A DNA stretch of 7,523 nt from Nitrospinota bacterium. GTDB lineage: Bacteria > Nitrospinota_A > UBA7883. Where the stretch lies: NCBI GenBank assembly GCA_029880775.1, contig JAOUNV010000075.1:1-7523 (forward strand), read 5' to 3'. The notes under the pieces are model-generated. The model had not been told where the DNA came from. It did no database searches and worked only from the letters and a program-made list of their open reading frames with translations. The stretch's first letter is position 1; each line of letters opens with the position of its first letter. Of the stretch, positions 1 through 5,632 are shown piece by piece. The position numbers and the translations under genes were made by a program.

Positions 1-504
1 GCTTTTAGCCTCGGCGTCTGTCCCTGCGGTGGTGACCACGCTGATGTTAAGTCCCATCACCTTGCTCACCTTGTCAAAATCCACTTCGGGAAATATCAGC
101 TGCTCCCGGATTCCCAGCGTATAGTTCCCATGTCCATCAAATCCCTTGCCGGAGACCCCTCGAAAGTCCCTGATCCTGGGGATGGCGGCTGTTATCAGCC
201 TTTCCAGAAACTCGTACATCCTCTCGCCACGGATCGTCACCATGACACCCACCTGGGCGCCCTCCCGCAGCTTGAAGTTACTTATCGCCTTGCGCGCGCG
301 GGTCACCACCGGCTTCTGGCCGGAGATCCGAGTCAACGTATACACGCCATCCTCGATGACCTTCGCGTTCTGCAACGCCTCCCCCAGCCCCATGTTCAGC
401 ACCACTTTCTCCAGCCGGGGGGCCTGCATCACGCTCTTGTACCCGAACTCTTTCACAAGAGCCGGAACTGTTTCTTTTTTGTATTTTTCCTTAAGGCCGG
501 ACAT
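1..504 (-). CDS. rplE: 50S ribosomal protein L5 (uL5), 3' end outside window
   Basis: L5 of the large ribosomal subunit binds 5S rRNA in the central protuberance and contacts the P-site tRNA. Reading from the ATG at 504, 168 codons are visible and remain open to the window edge; the family is usually about 180 residues, so only about a dozen C-terminal residues are missing. Family-typical segments include LEKVVLNMGLGEA near residues 28-40, the GQKPVVTRARKAI stretch near 60, and the RDFRGVSGKGFDGHGNYTLGI region in the second half. A GAGGTGA Shine-Dalgarno sequence lies 7 nt before the ATG and overlaps the rplX stop codon, which suggests translational coupling. It is the last gene visible in the operon; rpsN and rpsH usually follow beyond the left edge. 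Confidence 0.97.
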   Translation of the reverse strand, partial: MSGLKEKYKKETVPALVKEFGYKSVMQAPRLEKVVLNMGLGEALQNAKVIEDGVYTLTRISGQKPVVTRARKAISNFKLREGAQVGVMVTIRGERMYEFLERLITAAIPRIRDFRGVSGKGFDGHGNYTLGIREQLIFPEVDFDKVSKVMGLNISVVTTAGTDAEAKS

Positions 505-515
505 TTACTATCACC

Positions 516-860
516 TCAACCCACGTCCATCATTTCACCGCATTTGCGGCATATCCTGACCTTCTTGCCATCCTCCAGCCGCTGGTGGCCAATTCTCACC
601 GGCTTGTCGCACTTCGAGCAGAACAACTGCACGTTACTGGCGTCTATCTTCGCTTCCCGCTCGATTATCCCCCCCTGCCTTTGCTGCTGGGTCGGGCGCT
701 GGTGGCGCTTTACGATATTCACCTTTTCCACTATCACCCTTCCTTCAGACGAGATCACTTCTAAGATCTTCCCCTTCTTGCCCTTGTCGGCGCCAGCGAT
801 CACCACTACCACGTCATTTCTCTTCACGCTTATGGGGCGCTTTTTTACACTTCTTTCCAT
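516..860 (-). CDS. rplX: 50S ribosomal protein L24 (uL24)
   Basis: L24 is an assembly-initiating protein of the 50S subunit that binds 23S rRNA near the peptide exit tunnel. The 114-residue product has an N-terminal KOW motif (about residues 11-40, with the basic GADKGKKGK loop) and the KVNIVKRHQRP segment typical of bacterial L24. The C-terminal part holds C81xxC84 and C104xxC107, the zinc-ribbon cysteines kept in C+ versions of the protein. Its ATG overlaps the rplN stop by one base (TGATG), with a GGAGGTG ribosome-binding site 5 nt upstream inside the end of rplN, so translation is probably coupled to L14. Confidence 0.97.
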   Translation of the reverse strand: MERSVKKRPISVKRNDVVVVIAGADKGKKGKILEVISSEGRVIVEKVNIVKRHQRPTQQQRQGGIIEREAKIDASNVQLFCSKCDKPVRIGHQRLEDGKKVRICRKCGEMMDVG

Positions 861-1228
861 CAGAGCACCTCCGGGGCAAGCGAAACTATTTTCATAAACT
901 CTTTCGCCCGCAGCTCCCGACCCACCGGGCCGAATATGCGGGTGCCTATCACCTCGCGGTCGTCATTCAAAAGCACCGCAGCGTTCTCGTCAAACTTTAT
1001 ATATGTCCCATTGACACGGCGTATCCCCTTGGAAACACGAACCACCACGGCATTGCGCACAGTCCCCTTTTTCTCTTTCGAGTTAGGGATCGCCTCTATT
1101 ATGGAAACCTTTATAAGATCCCCAATGGTGGCATACCTTCGGTGATGCCCACCCATAACTTTTATGCAGCGCACCCGGCGAGCCCCGGAATTGTCCGCCA
1201 CCTTAAGAACTGTTCTAAGTTGTATCAT
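860..1228 (-). CDS. rplN: 50S ribosomal protein L14 (uL14)
   Basis: L14 sits at the 30S-50S interface, forms part of bridge B8 and is the docking site for the silencing factor RsfS. The protein has the standard length of 122 residues and is highly conserved throughout: it opens MIQLRTVLKVADNSGAR, contains the VMGGHHRRYATIGD loop and the NGTYIKFDENAAVLLND stretch, and has the GTRIFGPVGRELR region near the C-terminus. A 14-nt gap with a GCGAGG-like ribosome-binding site separates it from rpsQ upstream. Its stop overlaps the rplX start. Confidence 0.98.
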   Translation of the reverse strand: MIQLRTVLKVADNSGARRVRCIKVMGGHHRRYATIGDLIKVSIIEAIPNSKEKKGTVRNAVVVRVSKGIRRVNGTYIKFDENAAVLLNDDREVIGTRIFGPVGRELRAKEFMKIVSLAPEVL

Positions 1229-1242
1229 TTTCTACGCCTCGC

Positions 1243-1512
1243 TCAGCTGGTGCTCTTGGCGATTACCTCGCCCACGCGCCATCTTTTCAACTTGGAAATG
1301 GGCTTTGTCTCCACGATCCTTACAGTATCGCCCACCTTCAGGCCTTCTTTTTCGTTGTGCGCGTAATACCGCTTGCTTCGCATGATAATCTTCTTGAACA
1401 GAGGATGCGTCATGCGGCGGCTCACCTTCACCACCACGGTCTTTTCCATCTTGTCACTAACCACAACGCCTACCCGGGTCTTCGACACACCCCGCTTTTT
1501 CTCCGTTGTCAT
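1243..1512 (-). CDS. rpsQ: 30S ribosomal protein S17 (uS17)
   Basis: S17 is a primary 16S rRNA-binding protein of the small subunit with an OB fold. The product is 89 residues, normal for the family. Diagnostic segments are GVVVSDKMEKTVVVKVSRR in the first half (about residues 15-33), HPLFKKIIMRSKRYYAHNE in the middle, and VGDTVRIVETKPISKLKRW near the C-terminus. The start codon overlaps the rpmC stop by four bases (ATGA), and a G-rich Shine-Dalgarno-like stretch lies about 5 nt upstream within rpmC. This arrangement points to coupled translation with L29. Confidence 0.97.
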   Translation of the reverse strand: MTTEKKRGVSKTRVGVVVSDKMEKTVVVKVSRRMTHPLFKKIIMRSKRYYAHNEKEGLKVGDTVRIVETKPISKLKRWRVGEVIAKSTS

Positions 1513-1736
1513 TCGGCCACCCCACTGTCCGCAGTCGTGGCCGCAGCCGCTTTCCCGCGCTGATTCAACGCTGTTAAAGCCCTGGCGATATCCCTGCGGA
1601 TATTGCGAAGTTTCACGGGGCTGTCCAGCTGGCCGGTGGCGTGCTGAAACCTCATCTTCATATAGCTCTCTTTCATCTCGCCCAAGCGAATCTTCAGCTC
1701 CTCACTAGGAGCCTGGGCCAGCTCTTCAAATTTCAT
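1509..1736 (-). CDS. rpmC: 50S ribosomal protein L29 (uL29)
   Basis: L29 is a small helical hairpin protein next to the peptide exit tunnel, where it contributes with L23 to docking of trigger factor and SRP. The 75-residue product has the conserved second helix (MRFQHATGQLDSPVKLRNIRRDIAR, about residues 28-52, described here by its first and last residues) and a slightly long Ala-rich C-terminal end compared with the usual 60-70 residues. The ATG overlaps the rplP stop by four bases (ATGA). An AAGGAG ribosome-binding site lies about 9-10 nt upstream, encoded within the last codons of rplP. Confidence 0.95.
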   Translation of the reverse strand: MKFEELAQAPSEELKIRLGEMKESYMKMRFQHATGQLDSPVKLRNIRRDIARALTALNQRGKAAAATTADSGVAE

Positions 1737-2158
1737 ATAATAAAACTCCTTTTCTCACTATTGAGAAATCTGGTCTTCAAGGGCAGTTTGTAAGCGGCCA
1801 ACCTCATAGCCGCCTGGGCGGCGGCGGCGTCAACACCATCCAGCTCAAACAGAATCCTGCCTCGCTTCACCCGCGCCACCCAATACTCCGGCGCGCCTTT
1901 TCCCTTGCCCATCCTGGTCTCCGCTGGTTTGGAGCTGACAGGCTTGTCCGGGAATATCCGGATCCACAGTTTCCCACCGCGCTTGACATGGCGGGTGATG
2001 GCGATACGGGCAGCCTCGATTTGCCGGTCTGTTATCCATCCAGGATCCAATGTCTGCAGAGCGAACTTGCCAAAGCTTATGCTCGACCCTCTCCAGGCGG
2101 TACCCTTGGTCCGCCCCTTCATTCTTTTTCGGTACTTGACCTTTTTCGGCATCAACAT
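1733..2158 (-). CDS. rplP: 50S ribosomal protein L16 (uL16)
   Basis: L16 organises the A-site region of the 50S subunit and contacts tRNA. The product is 141 residues. It begins MLMPKKVKYRKRMKGR, typical of bacterial L16, and carries SFGKFALQTLDPGWIT, the QIEAARIAITRHVKRGGKLWIR region, RIFPDKPVSSKP and the near-invariant RMGKGKG loop at about residues 82-88. After the canonical KLPLKTRF end there is a short tail (LNSEKRSFII), a few residues longer than in E. coli; its DNA doubles as the rpmC ribosome-binding site. A G-rich Shine-Dalgarno sequence (GGGGGAG) spans the rpsC stop, 4 nt upstream of the start. Confidence 0.97.
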   Translation of the reverse strand: MLMPKKVKYRKRMKGRTKGTAWRGSSISFGKFALQTLDPGWITDRQIEAARIAITRHVKRGGKLWIRIFPDKPVSSKPAETRMGKGKGAPEYWVARVKRGRILFELDGVDAAAAQAAMRLAAYKLPLKTRFLNSEKRSFII

Positions 2159-2162
2159 GGGC

Positions 2163-2915
2163 TTACTCCCCCCCTTCCGTCAAAGGCTCATCTTTCGCCA
2201 TGTCCGCCTTGGCGGCCTCCACAGCTTCTTCCACCTTCAGCTGGCTGCGAAGCCTTCGCTGCTCTTCCAGCCTGCGCGCCTCGCGCCCGAAATACTTGTC
2301 ACCGGTATATACCCACACCTTCACGCCGATGATCCCGGTGGCGGTCTTTCCCGCCGCAAAGCCGTAATCTATGTCCGCCCGAATCGTCTGTAGCGGAACA
2401 CGCCCCTCGCGATACCACTCTGTGCGGGCTATGTCCGCCCCCACCAGCCTGCCGGCGCAATTTACCCGGATTCCCTTGGCGCCGAACTTCATCGCTGTAT
2501 GAACCGCTTTTTTCATCGCCTTGCGAAACATCACACGCCGCTCCAGCTGCAAAGCGATGCTCTCCGCCACCAACTGGGCCGACAACTCCGGCTTGCGCAC
2601 TTCTTTAATATCCAGCAGGATCTCTTTGCCTGGAGTCATCTTCTGGAGTTGAAGCTTGAGCCGATCCACTTCCTGGCCTCTTTTTCCAATGATAATACCT
2701 GGGCGGGCGGCGAATATCCGGATCTTTACCTGGCTTCCTTTTCTTTCGATTTGGATGCTGTCTATCCCCGCGTGAAAAAGATCTTTTTTAATATACGCGC
2801 GAAGCTCAAGATCGCTGTGGAGATCATCCTTATAAGTGGATGTGCTATACCAATTAGAATCCCAGCTCCTGATGGCGCCCAGCCGAAATCCTATGGGATG
2901 TACTTTTTGACCCAT
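2163..2915 (-). CDS. rpsC: 30S ribosomal protein S3 (uS3)
   Basis: S3 lies at the mRNA entry tunnel of the 30S subunit and contributes to mRNA unwinding there. The 250-residue product starts with the invariant MGQKVHPIGFRLG. A KH domain follows, with its GxxG loop at G77-K-R-G80. Basic residues R131, K132 and K135 line up with the E. coli positions linked to helicase activity. The C-terminal domain holds RTEWYREGRVPL (about 164-175) and GVIGVKVW-like GIIGVKVWVYTGD. The C-terminal 40 residues are a charged, Glu/Ala-rich extension beyond the E. coli-type end. Only 3 nt separate it from the rplV stop; the GAGGA ribosome-binding site overlaps that stop. Confidence 0.98.
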   Translation of the reverse strand: MGQKVHPIGFRLGAIRSWDSNWYSTSTYKDDLHSDLELRAYIKKDLFHAGIDSIQIERKGSQVKIRIFAARPGIIIGKRGQEVDRLKLQLQKMTPGKEILLDIKEVRKPELSAQLVAESIALQLERRVMFRKAMKKAVHTAMKFGAKGIRVNCAGRLVGADIARTEWYREGRVPLQTIRADIDYGFAAGKTATGIIGVKVWVYTGDKYFGREARRLEEQRRLRSQLKVEEAVEAAKADMAKDEPLTEGGE

Positions 2916-2918
2916 TGA

Positions 2919-3518
2919 TTAATCCTCTTTCTTCTTTTTCACGGGCGCTTTGGCCTTGGCTGTGGATTTCTTCTTCGCCGCCGGCGCCTCTTTGGCCTTG
3001 GCCACGGATTTCTTTTTTGCCGCCGGCGCCTCTTTGGCCTCTTTTTTAGGCTTCGCCGATTTCTCAGCGCCCTCCTTGGCAACTACTTTTTTGGCTGCAG
3101 CCTTCTTGGCCGCGCGCTTCTTTGCTTTTTTGGCTTCCTCTTCCGCCTGACGCCTGGCTTCCTCTTCCTTGGCCGCCAGATCTTCCTTCACAACAATAGT
3201 GATGTGGCTGGTGGGGTGGCGGATGATGTCCGACCGCCCCCTGGCTCTGGGCATATTGCGTCTGTAACATGGGCCGCCGTTCACCCAAACCTGACTCACC
3301 GCCAGGATGCCGGTGTCTTCCACCTTCTTTTCCTCGGCGTTGGCCACGGCGGATTTCAACAGCTTGAGCAACACCTGGGCGCCCCTTTTATTGGTAAACG
3401 AGAGGATCTTCTCCGCGTCCTCCACATTTCGTCCGCGTATCATGTCCGCCACAAGCCTAGTCTTGTAGGGCGATACCCTGTAAAATCGCAGCGTGGCGCT
3501 GGCTTCTATTGCTTCCAT
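2919..3518 (-). CDS. rplV: 50S ribosomal protein L22 (uL22) with long Lys/Ala-rich tail
   Basis: L22 is a 23S rRNA-binding assembly protein whose beta-hairpin lines the peptide exit tunnel near the macrolide site. I chose the ATG at 3518 because MEAIEASATLRFYRVSP aligns with the usual L22 N-terminus; an in-frame GTG at 3578 lies in the structured leader and is rejected. The core (residues 1-112) has YKTRLVADMIRGR, the KSAVANAEE helix and the tunnel hairpin around GPCYRRNMPRARGRSD. Residues 113-199 are a tail: a charged Glu/Ala/Lys linker, then a histone H1-like Lys/Ala/Pro region with two copies of a 14-residue repeat. Bacterial L22 is often about 110-120 residues, so the tail is a clear extension. 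It is the first gene of the operon here; rpsS is not upstream. Confidence 0.95.
   Translation of the reverse strand: MEAIEASATLRFYRVSPYKTRLVADMIRGRNVEDAEKILSFTNKRGAQVLLKLLKSAVANAEEKKVEDTGILAVSQVWVNGGPCYRRNMPRARGRSDIIRHPTSHITIVVKEDLAAKEEEARRQAEEEAKKAKKRAAKKAAAKKVVAKEGAEKSAKPKKEAKEAPAAKKKSVAKAKEAPAAKKKSTAKAKAPVKKKKED
2949..3041 (-). repeat. 42-bp tandem repeat inside the rplV tail
   Basis: Two near-identical 42-bp units lie at 2949-2990 and 2991-3032, with a 9-base partial third unit at 3033-3041. They encode consecutive KEAPAAKKKSVAKA and KEAPAAKKKSTAKA blocks (L22 residues 162-189). The units differ at only a few bases. Being in frame and a multiple of three, the array could change copy number without breaking the gene. 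Confidence 0.9.
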
Positions 3519-3613
3519 TCGAGGCCTTATTATTTGATAAAACACAACCGGCGCCGAATCGTAAATCCGACGCCGCACATCAGGTCGGCTAACCGACCGT
3601 CGCTGAGAATAAG
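3519..3613 (-). promoter_or_regulatory. Structured 5' leader of the rplV operon
   Basis: About 95 nt separate the predicted transcription start (near 3613) from the rplV ATG. The leader transcript contains two hairpins. The first has a perfect 6-bp stem GGTCGG/CCGACC with a 4-nt loop (3598-3583). The second has a 12-bp stem with a 3-nt loop (3575-3549) that pairs fully only on the transcribed strand, because three of its pairs are G-U wobbles. A weak AAGG ribosome-binding site lies about 6 nt before the ATG, outside both hairpins. Ribosomal protein operons are commonly autoregulated by a product binding such leaders. Which protein would bind here is unknown, and this does not look to me like a leader class I can name. 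Confidence 0.55.
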
Positions 3614-3619
3614 CGTGTA

Positions 3620-3648
3620 AGTATAATTTCGGGCAAACCCCCTGTCAA
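3620..3648 (-). promoter_or_regulatory. Sigma70-type promoter of the rplV operon
   Basis: On the minus strand a perfect -35 box TTGACA (3648-3643) is followed by a 17-nt spacer and the -10 box TATACT (3625-3620), five of six matches to consensus. Predicted start is near 3613. This is the best promoter in the window and fits strong transcription of ribosomal protein genes. Confidence 0.88.
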
Positions 3649-3752
3649 CATAATTGTTTACGATTTTTCATTCGCCGTCCATATAGCGGTAGGAGCCAGT
3701 AAAAACATGTGGCCAGCCATCTCTGATCAAGCACAATTTCCAACCCAAGGAA

Positions 3753-3761
3753 TGATAAAAT
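3753..3761 (+). promoter_or_regulatory. Possible extended -10 promoter for the panE-like gene
   Basis: TGA followed by TAAAAT (3756-3761) matches an extended -10 element with one mismatch in the hexamer. No convincing -35 box is seen 16-18 nt upstream. Predicted start near 3768 would leave a leader of about 50 nt before the ATG at 3817. The call rests only on the -10 match and its position. Confidence 0.35.
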
Positions 3762-3816
3762 CATCGGCATTAAGAATATGGACCGGCGGCCACCAAACAA
3801 CCAGGGAGCAGGACAA

Positions 3817-4746
3817 ATGAGAATTATCATCGCGGGCACAGGAGGCGTGGGGGGATACTACGGCGCCATGCTGGCCCAGGCCGGGCACGAAGTCTTCTTT
3901 ATCGCCAGGGGCGCCCATCTGGAGGCGATAAAACGTGACGGCCTGGCGGTGAAAAGTTATCTGGGCGATTTTTCCGCACGGGCTCAATGCGGACCAGACT
4001 CCACCGATTTCGGCCTGGCGGACCTTGTCCTGGTCTGCTTCAAGACTTATCACACCAGGTCCACAACCGGGCTCTACGCCACCTGCGTGGGGCAGAAGAC
4101 CATGGTTCTCTCTCTGCAGAACGGTGTTAACGCAGATGCGATCCTGGCCGAGCGCTTCGGCGAGGAGAAGGTGATGGGAGGGGTAGCGTTTATCGGCTCT
4201 AGGGTGAAGGCGCCGGGGGTGGTGCTGCATACAGGATTCGGATCAATGGCCTTGGGGGAGATATGGGGCGGGCTCAGCGACAGGGCCAGGGAGCTGGGGG
4301 ACATGTTTGCCCAGGCGAAGATAAAGTGCCGTGTCAGCGGCGATATAAAAAAGGATAAATATTCAAAAATGGTGTGGAACGTCGGATTCAACGGTGTCTG
4401 CGCCATCGTCGACTGCTCCGCTGGCGAGGCCTTGAAGTCCGCCTCCACACGCACACTGATCCGGACAGCGATGCTGGAATGGATCGCGGTGGCCCGGGGG
4501 GCGGGTGTGGACCTGGATTATGAGCTGGCGGACAAGAACATCGAGGCCACCGAAAAGGGAGGGGAAGTGATCCCATCGATGGTGATGGACAAGCGCAATG
4601 GTCGCCTGCTGGAGACAGAAGCGATCAACGGCAAGGTCGTCGAGCTGGGAATAATGCAAAAGATCCCCACACCGCTGAATCAATTCATCGTGGACATCCT
4701 GGACTTCCACAATAAAAAGATAAAAAGCTCGGGTGGCGGCGTATAG
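3817..4746 (+). CDS. panE: 2-dehydropantoate 2-reductase family protein (PanE/ApbA)
   Basis: This family reduces 2-dehydropantoate (ketopantoate) to pantoate with NADPH, a cytoplasmic step of vitamin B5 and coenzyme A synthesis. The ATG at 3817 is chosen because the Rossmann fold starts immediately after it (MRIIIAGTGGVGG, G7xGxxG12), with AGGA and GGGAG upstream; the in-frame ATG at 3778 would only add 13 non-family residues. The protein is 309 residues, normal for the family. LQNGVN places N102 at the conserved Asn position, K184 lies in the KMVWNVGFN motif expected for the catalytic lysine with N188 and N192, and E266 in ETEAING matches the conserved glutamate of TEIDYING in E. coli. It stands alone, divergent from the ribosomal operon. 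Paralogues with other substrates exist, so the specific reaction is likely but not proven. Confidence 0.87.
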   Translation: MRIIIAGTGGVGGYYGAMLAQAGHEVFFIARGAHLEAIKRDGLAVKSYLGDFSARAQCGPDSTDFGLADLVLVCFKTYHTRSTTGLYATCVGQKTMVLSLQNGVNADAILAERFGEEKVMGGVAFIGSRVKAPGVVLHTGFGSMALGEIWGGLSDRARELGDMFAQAKIKCRVSGDIKKDKYSKMVWNVGFNGVCAIVDCSAGEALKSASTRTLIRTAMLEWIAVARGAGVDLDYELADKNIEATEKGGEVIPSMVMDKRNGRLLETEAINGKVVELGIMQKIPTPLNQFIVDILDFHNKKIKSSGGGV

Positions 4747-4787
4747 AAGCCCTGTAGGCCCGGCCAGAACGCAATCAAACAAAAGAC

Positions 4788-4826
4788 CGCCCCACTCTCT
4801 TGCTGCCGCAAGAGAGTGGAACGGCG
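4788..4826. other. Very stable hairpin in the panE / zinc-ribbon intergenic region
   Basis: A perfect 12-bp stem (4792-4803 with 4808-4819, arms starting CCACTCTCTTGC) closes a TGCC tetraloop. It is extended by four further pairs (CGCC 4788-4791 with GGCG 4823-4826) across a 3-nt bulge. It lies 42 nt after the panE stop, between convergent genes. Neither strand has a U-tract directly after it, so it is not a textbook intrinsic terminator; it may act as a bidirectional transcription block or mRNA 3' stabiliser. The rest of 4747-4909 holds only short weak dyads (for example CGGAA/TTCCG near 4860-4875). Confidence 0.6.
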
Positions 4827-4909
4827 CTGTTACTCACTAGAATCCCGGCAATCCTCCGCCGGAAATCACTTCCGCCTGGCCGCCCTTCGGCTAATAGGAA
4901 ATCGTTACC

Positions 4910-5134
4910 TTAGACGGTCGCCTCCACCTCTCCATACAGACAGCGTTCGCATTTGTGATTGTCCAACCTTCCACAGTTGACACAGGAGACTTCATCAGGC
5001 AGAACCCTGAGCATCCCGCCACAATGGTAACAGTGTGATTTCCCATATGTTATTTCTTTCTTGCGCTTTACATGTTTTTCGCGCAAGGCCGCTTTTTTGC
5101 TGGTTCTCGTTACAGCTTTTTTCGTGTGTCTCAT
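4910..5134 (-). CDS. Small basic protein with three CxxC motifs (zinc-ribbon-like), function unknown
   Basis: The product is 74 residues. Residues 1-32 are strongly basic (many Lys and Arg) and lack cysteine. Residues 34-65 hold C35xxC38, C51xxC54 and C62xxC65, with H34 and H60 nearby, which is enough to bind one zinc in a ribbon plus a further metal or partner site. This layout suggests nucleic acid binding, but I do not recognise the family. It resembles a ribosomal zinc-ribbon protein only in general composition. An AGGAG ribosome-binding site lies about 11 nt before the ATG at 5134, a little far. It is divergent from the glutaredoxin gene across 139 bp that carry an inverted repeat, and convergent with panE. 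Confidence 0.75.
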   Translation of the reverse strand: MRHTKKAVTRTSKKAALREKHVKRKKEITYGKSHCYHCGGMLRVLPDEVSCVNCGRLDNHKCERCLYGEVEATV

Positions 5135-5189
5135 CTTTTTGACTACTCCTTTTCACCTATTAAAAAGATGGTTCATTTCATATAAAGAT

Positions 5190-5215
5190 GCAAATGGTTT
5201 TAATAATTCATTTGC
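5190..5215. promoter_or_regulatory. Candidate operator: inverted repeat between divergent genes
   Basis: GCAAATG (5190-5196) and CATTTGC (5209-5215) form a perfect 7-bp inverted repeat with a 12-bp AT-rich spacer. It overlaps the -35 region of the glutaredoxin promoter and lies about 55 bp upstream of the zinc-ribbon gene's ATG, so a dimeric regulator could act on both genes. The binding protein is unknown. Single copies of TTCATTT and AAAGATG recur nearby (5164-5213). Confidence 0.4.
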
Positions 5216-5224
5216 GGAATAACA

Positions 5225-5233
5225 TGCTATACT
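5225..5233 (+). promoter_or_regulatory. Extended -10 promoter of the glutaredoxin-like gene
   Basis: TGC followed by TATACT (5228-5233) is an extended -10 element with five of six hexamer matches. A -35 box is poor (TTCATT at 5207-5212 with a 15-bp spacer), which is usual for extended -10 promoters. Predicted start near 5240 gives a leader of about 34 nt before the ATG at 5274. Confidence 0.6.
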
Positions 5234-5273
5234 TTGGGGTTAAAATCAAGAGAAATCAGAGTGAGGCCATCCG

Positions 5274-5525
5274 ATGTCTGAAATAAAATTATACAGCACC
5301 ACCTGGTGCCCCGATTGCCATGCGGCGAAAAGGGTGCTGGACGAGAAGAAAATCCCATACAAATTGATAGATATCGATGAAAATCAGGACGCTATCCCGA
5401 TCATCGTTGCCGCCAGGGGGAAAAAAGTGGTTCCCACCCTGGAATATAAAGGGGCGTTTATGGACGGTAACCATTTCGACCTGGCCAGGTTTGAGGCTGA
5501 GCTAAAGGAATTGCTGAACCGTTAG
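5274..5525 (+). CDS. Glutaredoxin-like thiol-disulfide oxidoreductase
   Basis: The 83-residue protein has a single thioredoxin fold of minimal glutaredoxin size. A beta strand (EIKLYSTTW) leads to the dithiol active site C12-P-D-C15 at the start of a helix. The VVPTLEY segment holds the cis-proline (P54) that faces the active site, and DGNHFDLARFEAEL forms the final helix. Such cytoplasmic proteins reduce disulfides or glutathionylated proteins, or supply electrons to a partner reductase; the CPDC motif and lack of other domains do not fix the partner (glutathione, mycothiol-type or thioredoxin reductase). A TGAGG ribosome-binding site lies 7 nt before the ATG. It is monocistronic and divergent from the three-CxxC protein, which suggests a shared redox- or metal-related role. 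Confidence 0.88.
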   Translation: MSEIKLYSTTWCPDCHAAKRVLDEKKIPYKLIDIDENQDAIPIIVAARGKKVVPTLEYKGAFMDGNHFDLARFEAELKELLNR

Positions 5526-5609
5526 GTCTTATTTTACGCCTCGCCGAAAGTTAACTGATCCTTTACTGTTCACCCCGATGGCGACCTTTGGATGGTTTTG
5601 GGGAGCGGC

Positions 5610-5628
5610 CCTGGGATATTTCCCCAGG
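5610..5628. terminator. Weak hairpin between convergent glutaredoxin and AMIN genes
   Basis: CCTGGG (5610-5615) and CCCAGG (5623-5628) form a 6-bp stem with a 7-nt loop, the only structure in the 107 bp between the two stop codons. No U-tract follows directly on either strand, so a terminator role is tentative. Confidence 0.25.
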
Positions 5629-5632
5629 CTTC

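Noticed and set aside
130..897. Long plus-strand open frame across rplE and rplX
   Set aside because: It lies antisense to two clearly recognisable ribosomal protein genes and shows no family features; it is a shadow frame.
2950..3150. Plus-strand frame with repeated FFFAAGASLA blocks resembling membrane segments
   Set aside because: It is the antisense reading of the Lys/Ala-rich L22 tail (Lys codons read back as Phe), so the hydrophobic repeats are an artefact.
3519..3578. Upstream GTG start adding 20 residues to L22
   Set aside because: The added residues do not match the family, the DNA carries the leader hairpin, and the ATG at 3518 gives the normal N-terminus.
3720..4240. Minus-strand open frames antisense to the panE-like gene
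   Set aside because: They overlap a gene with clear Rossmann and catalytic motifs and show no recognisable protein features.
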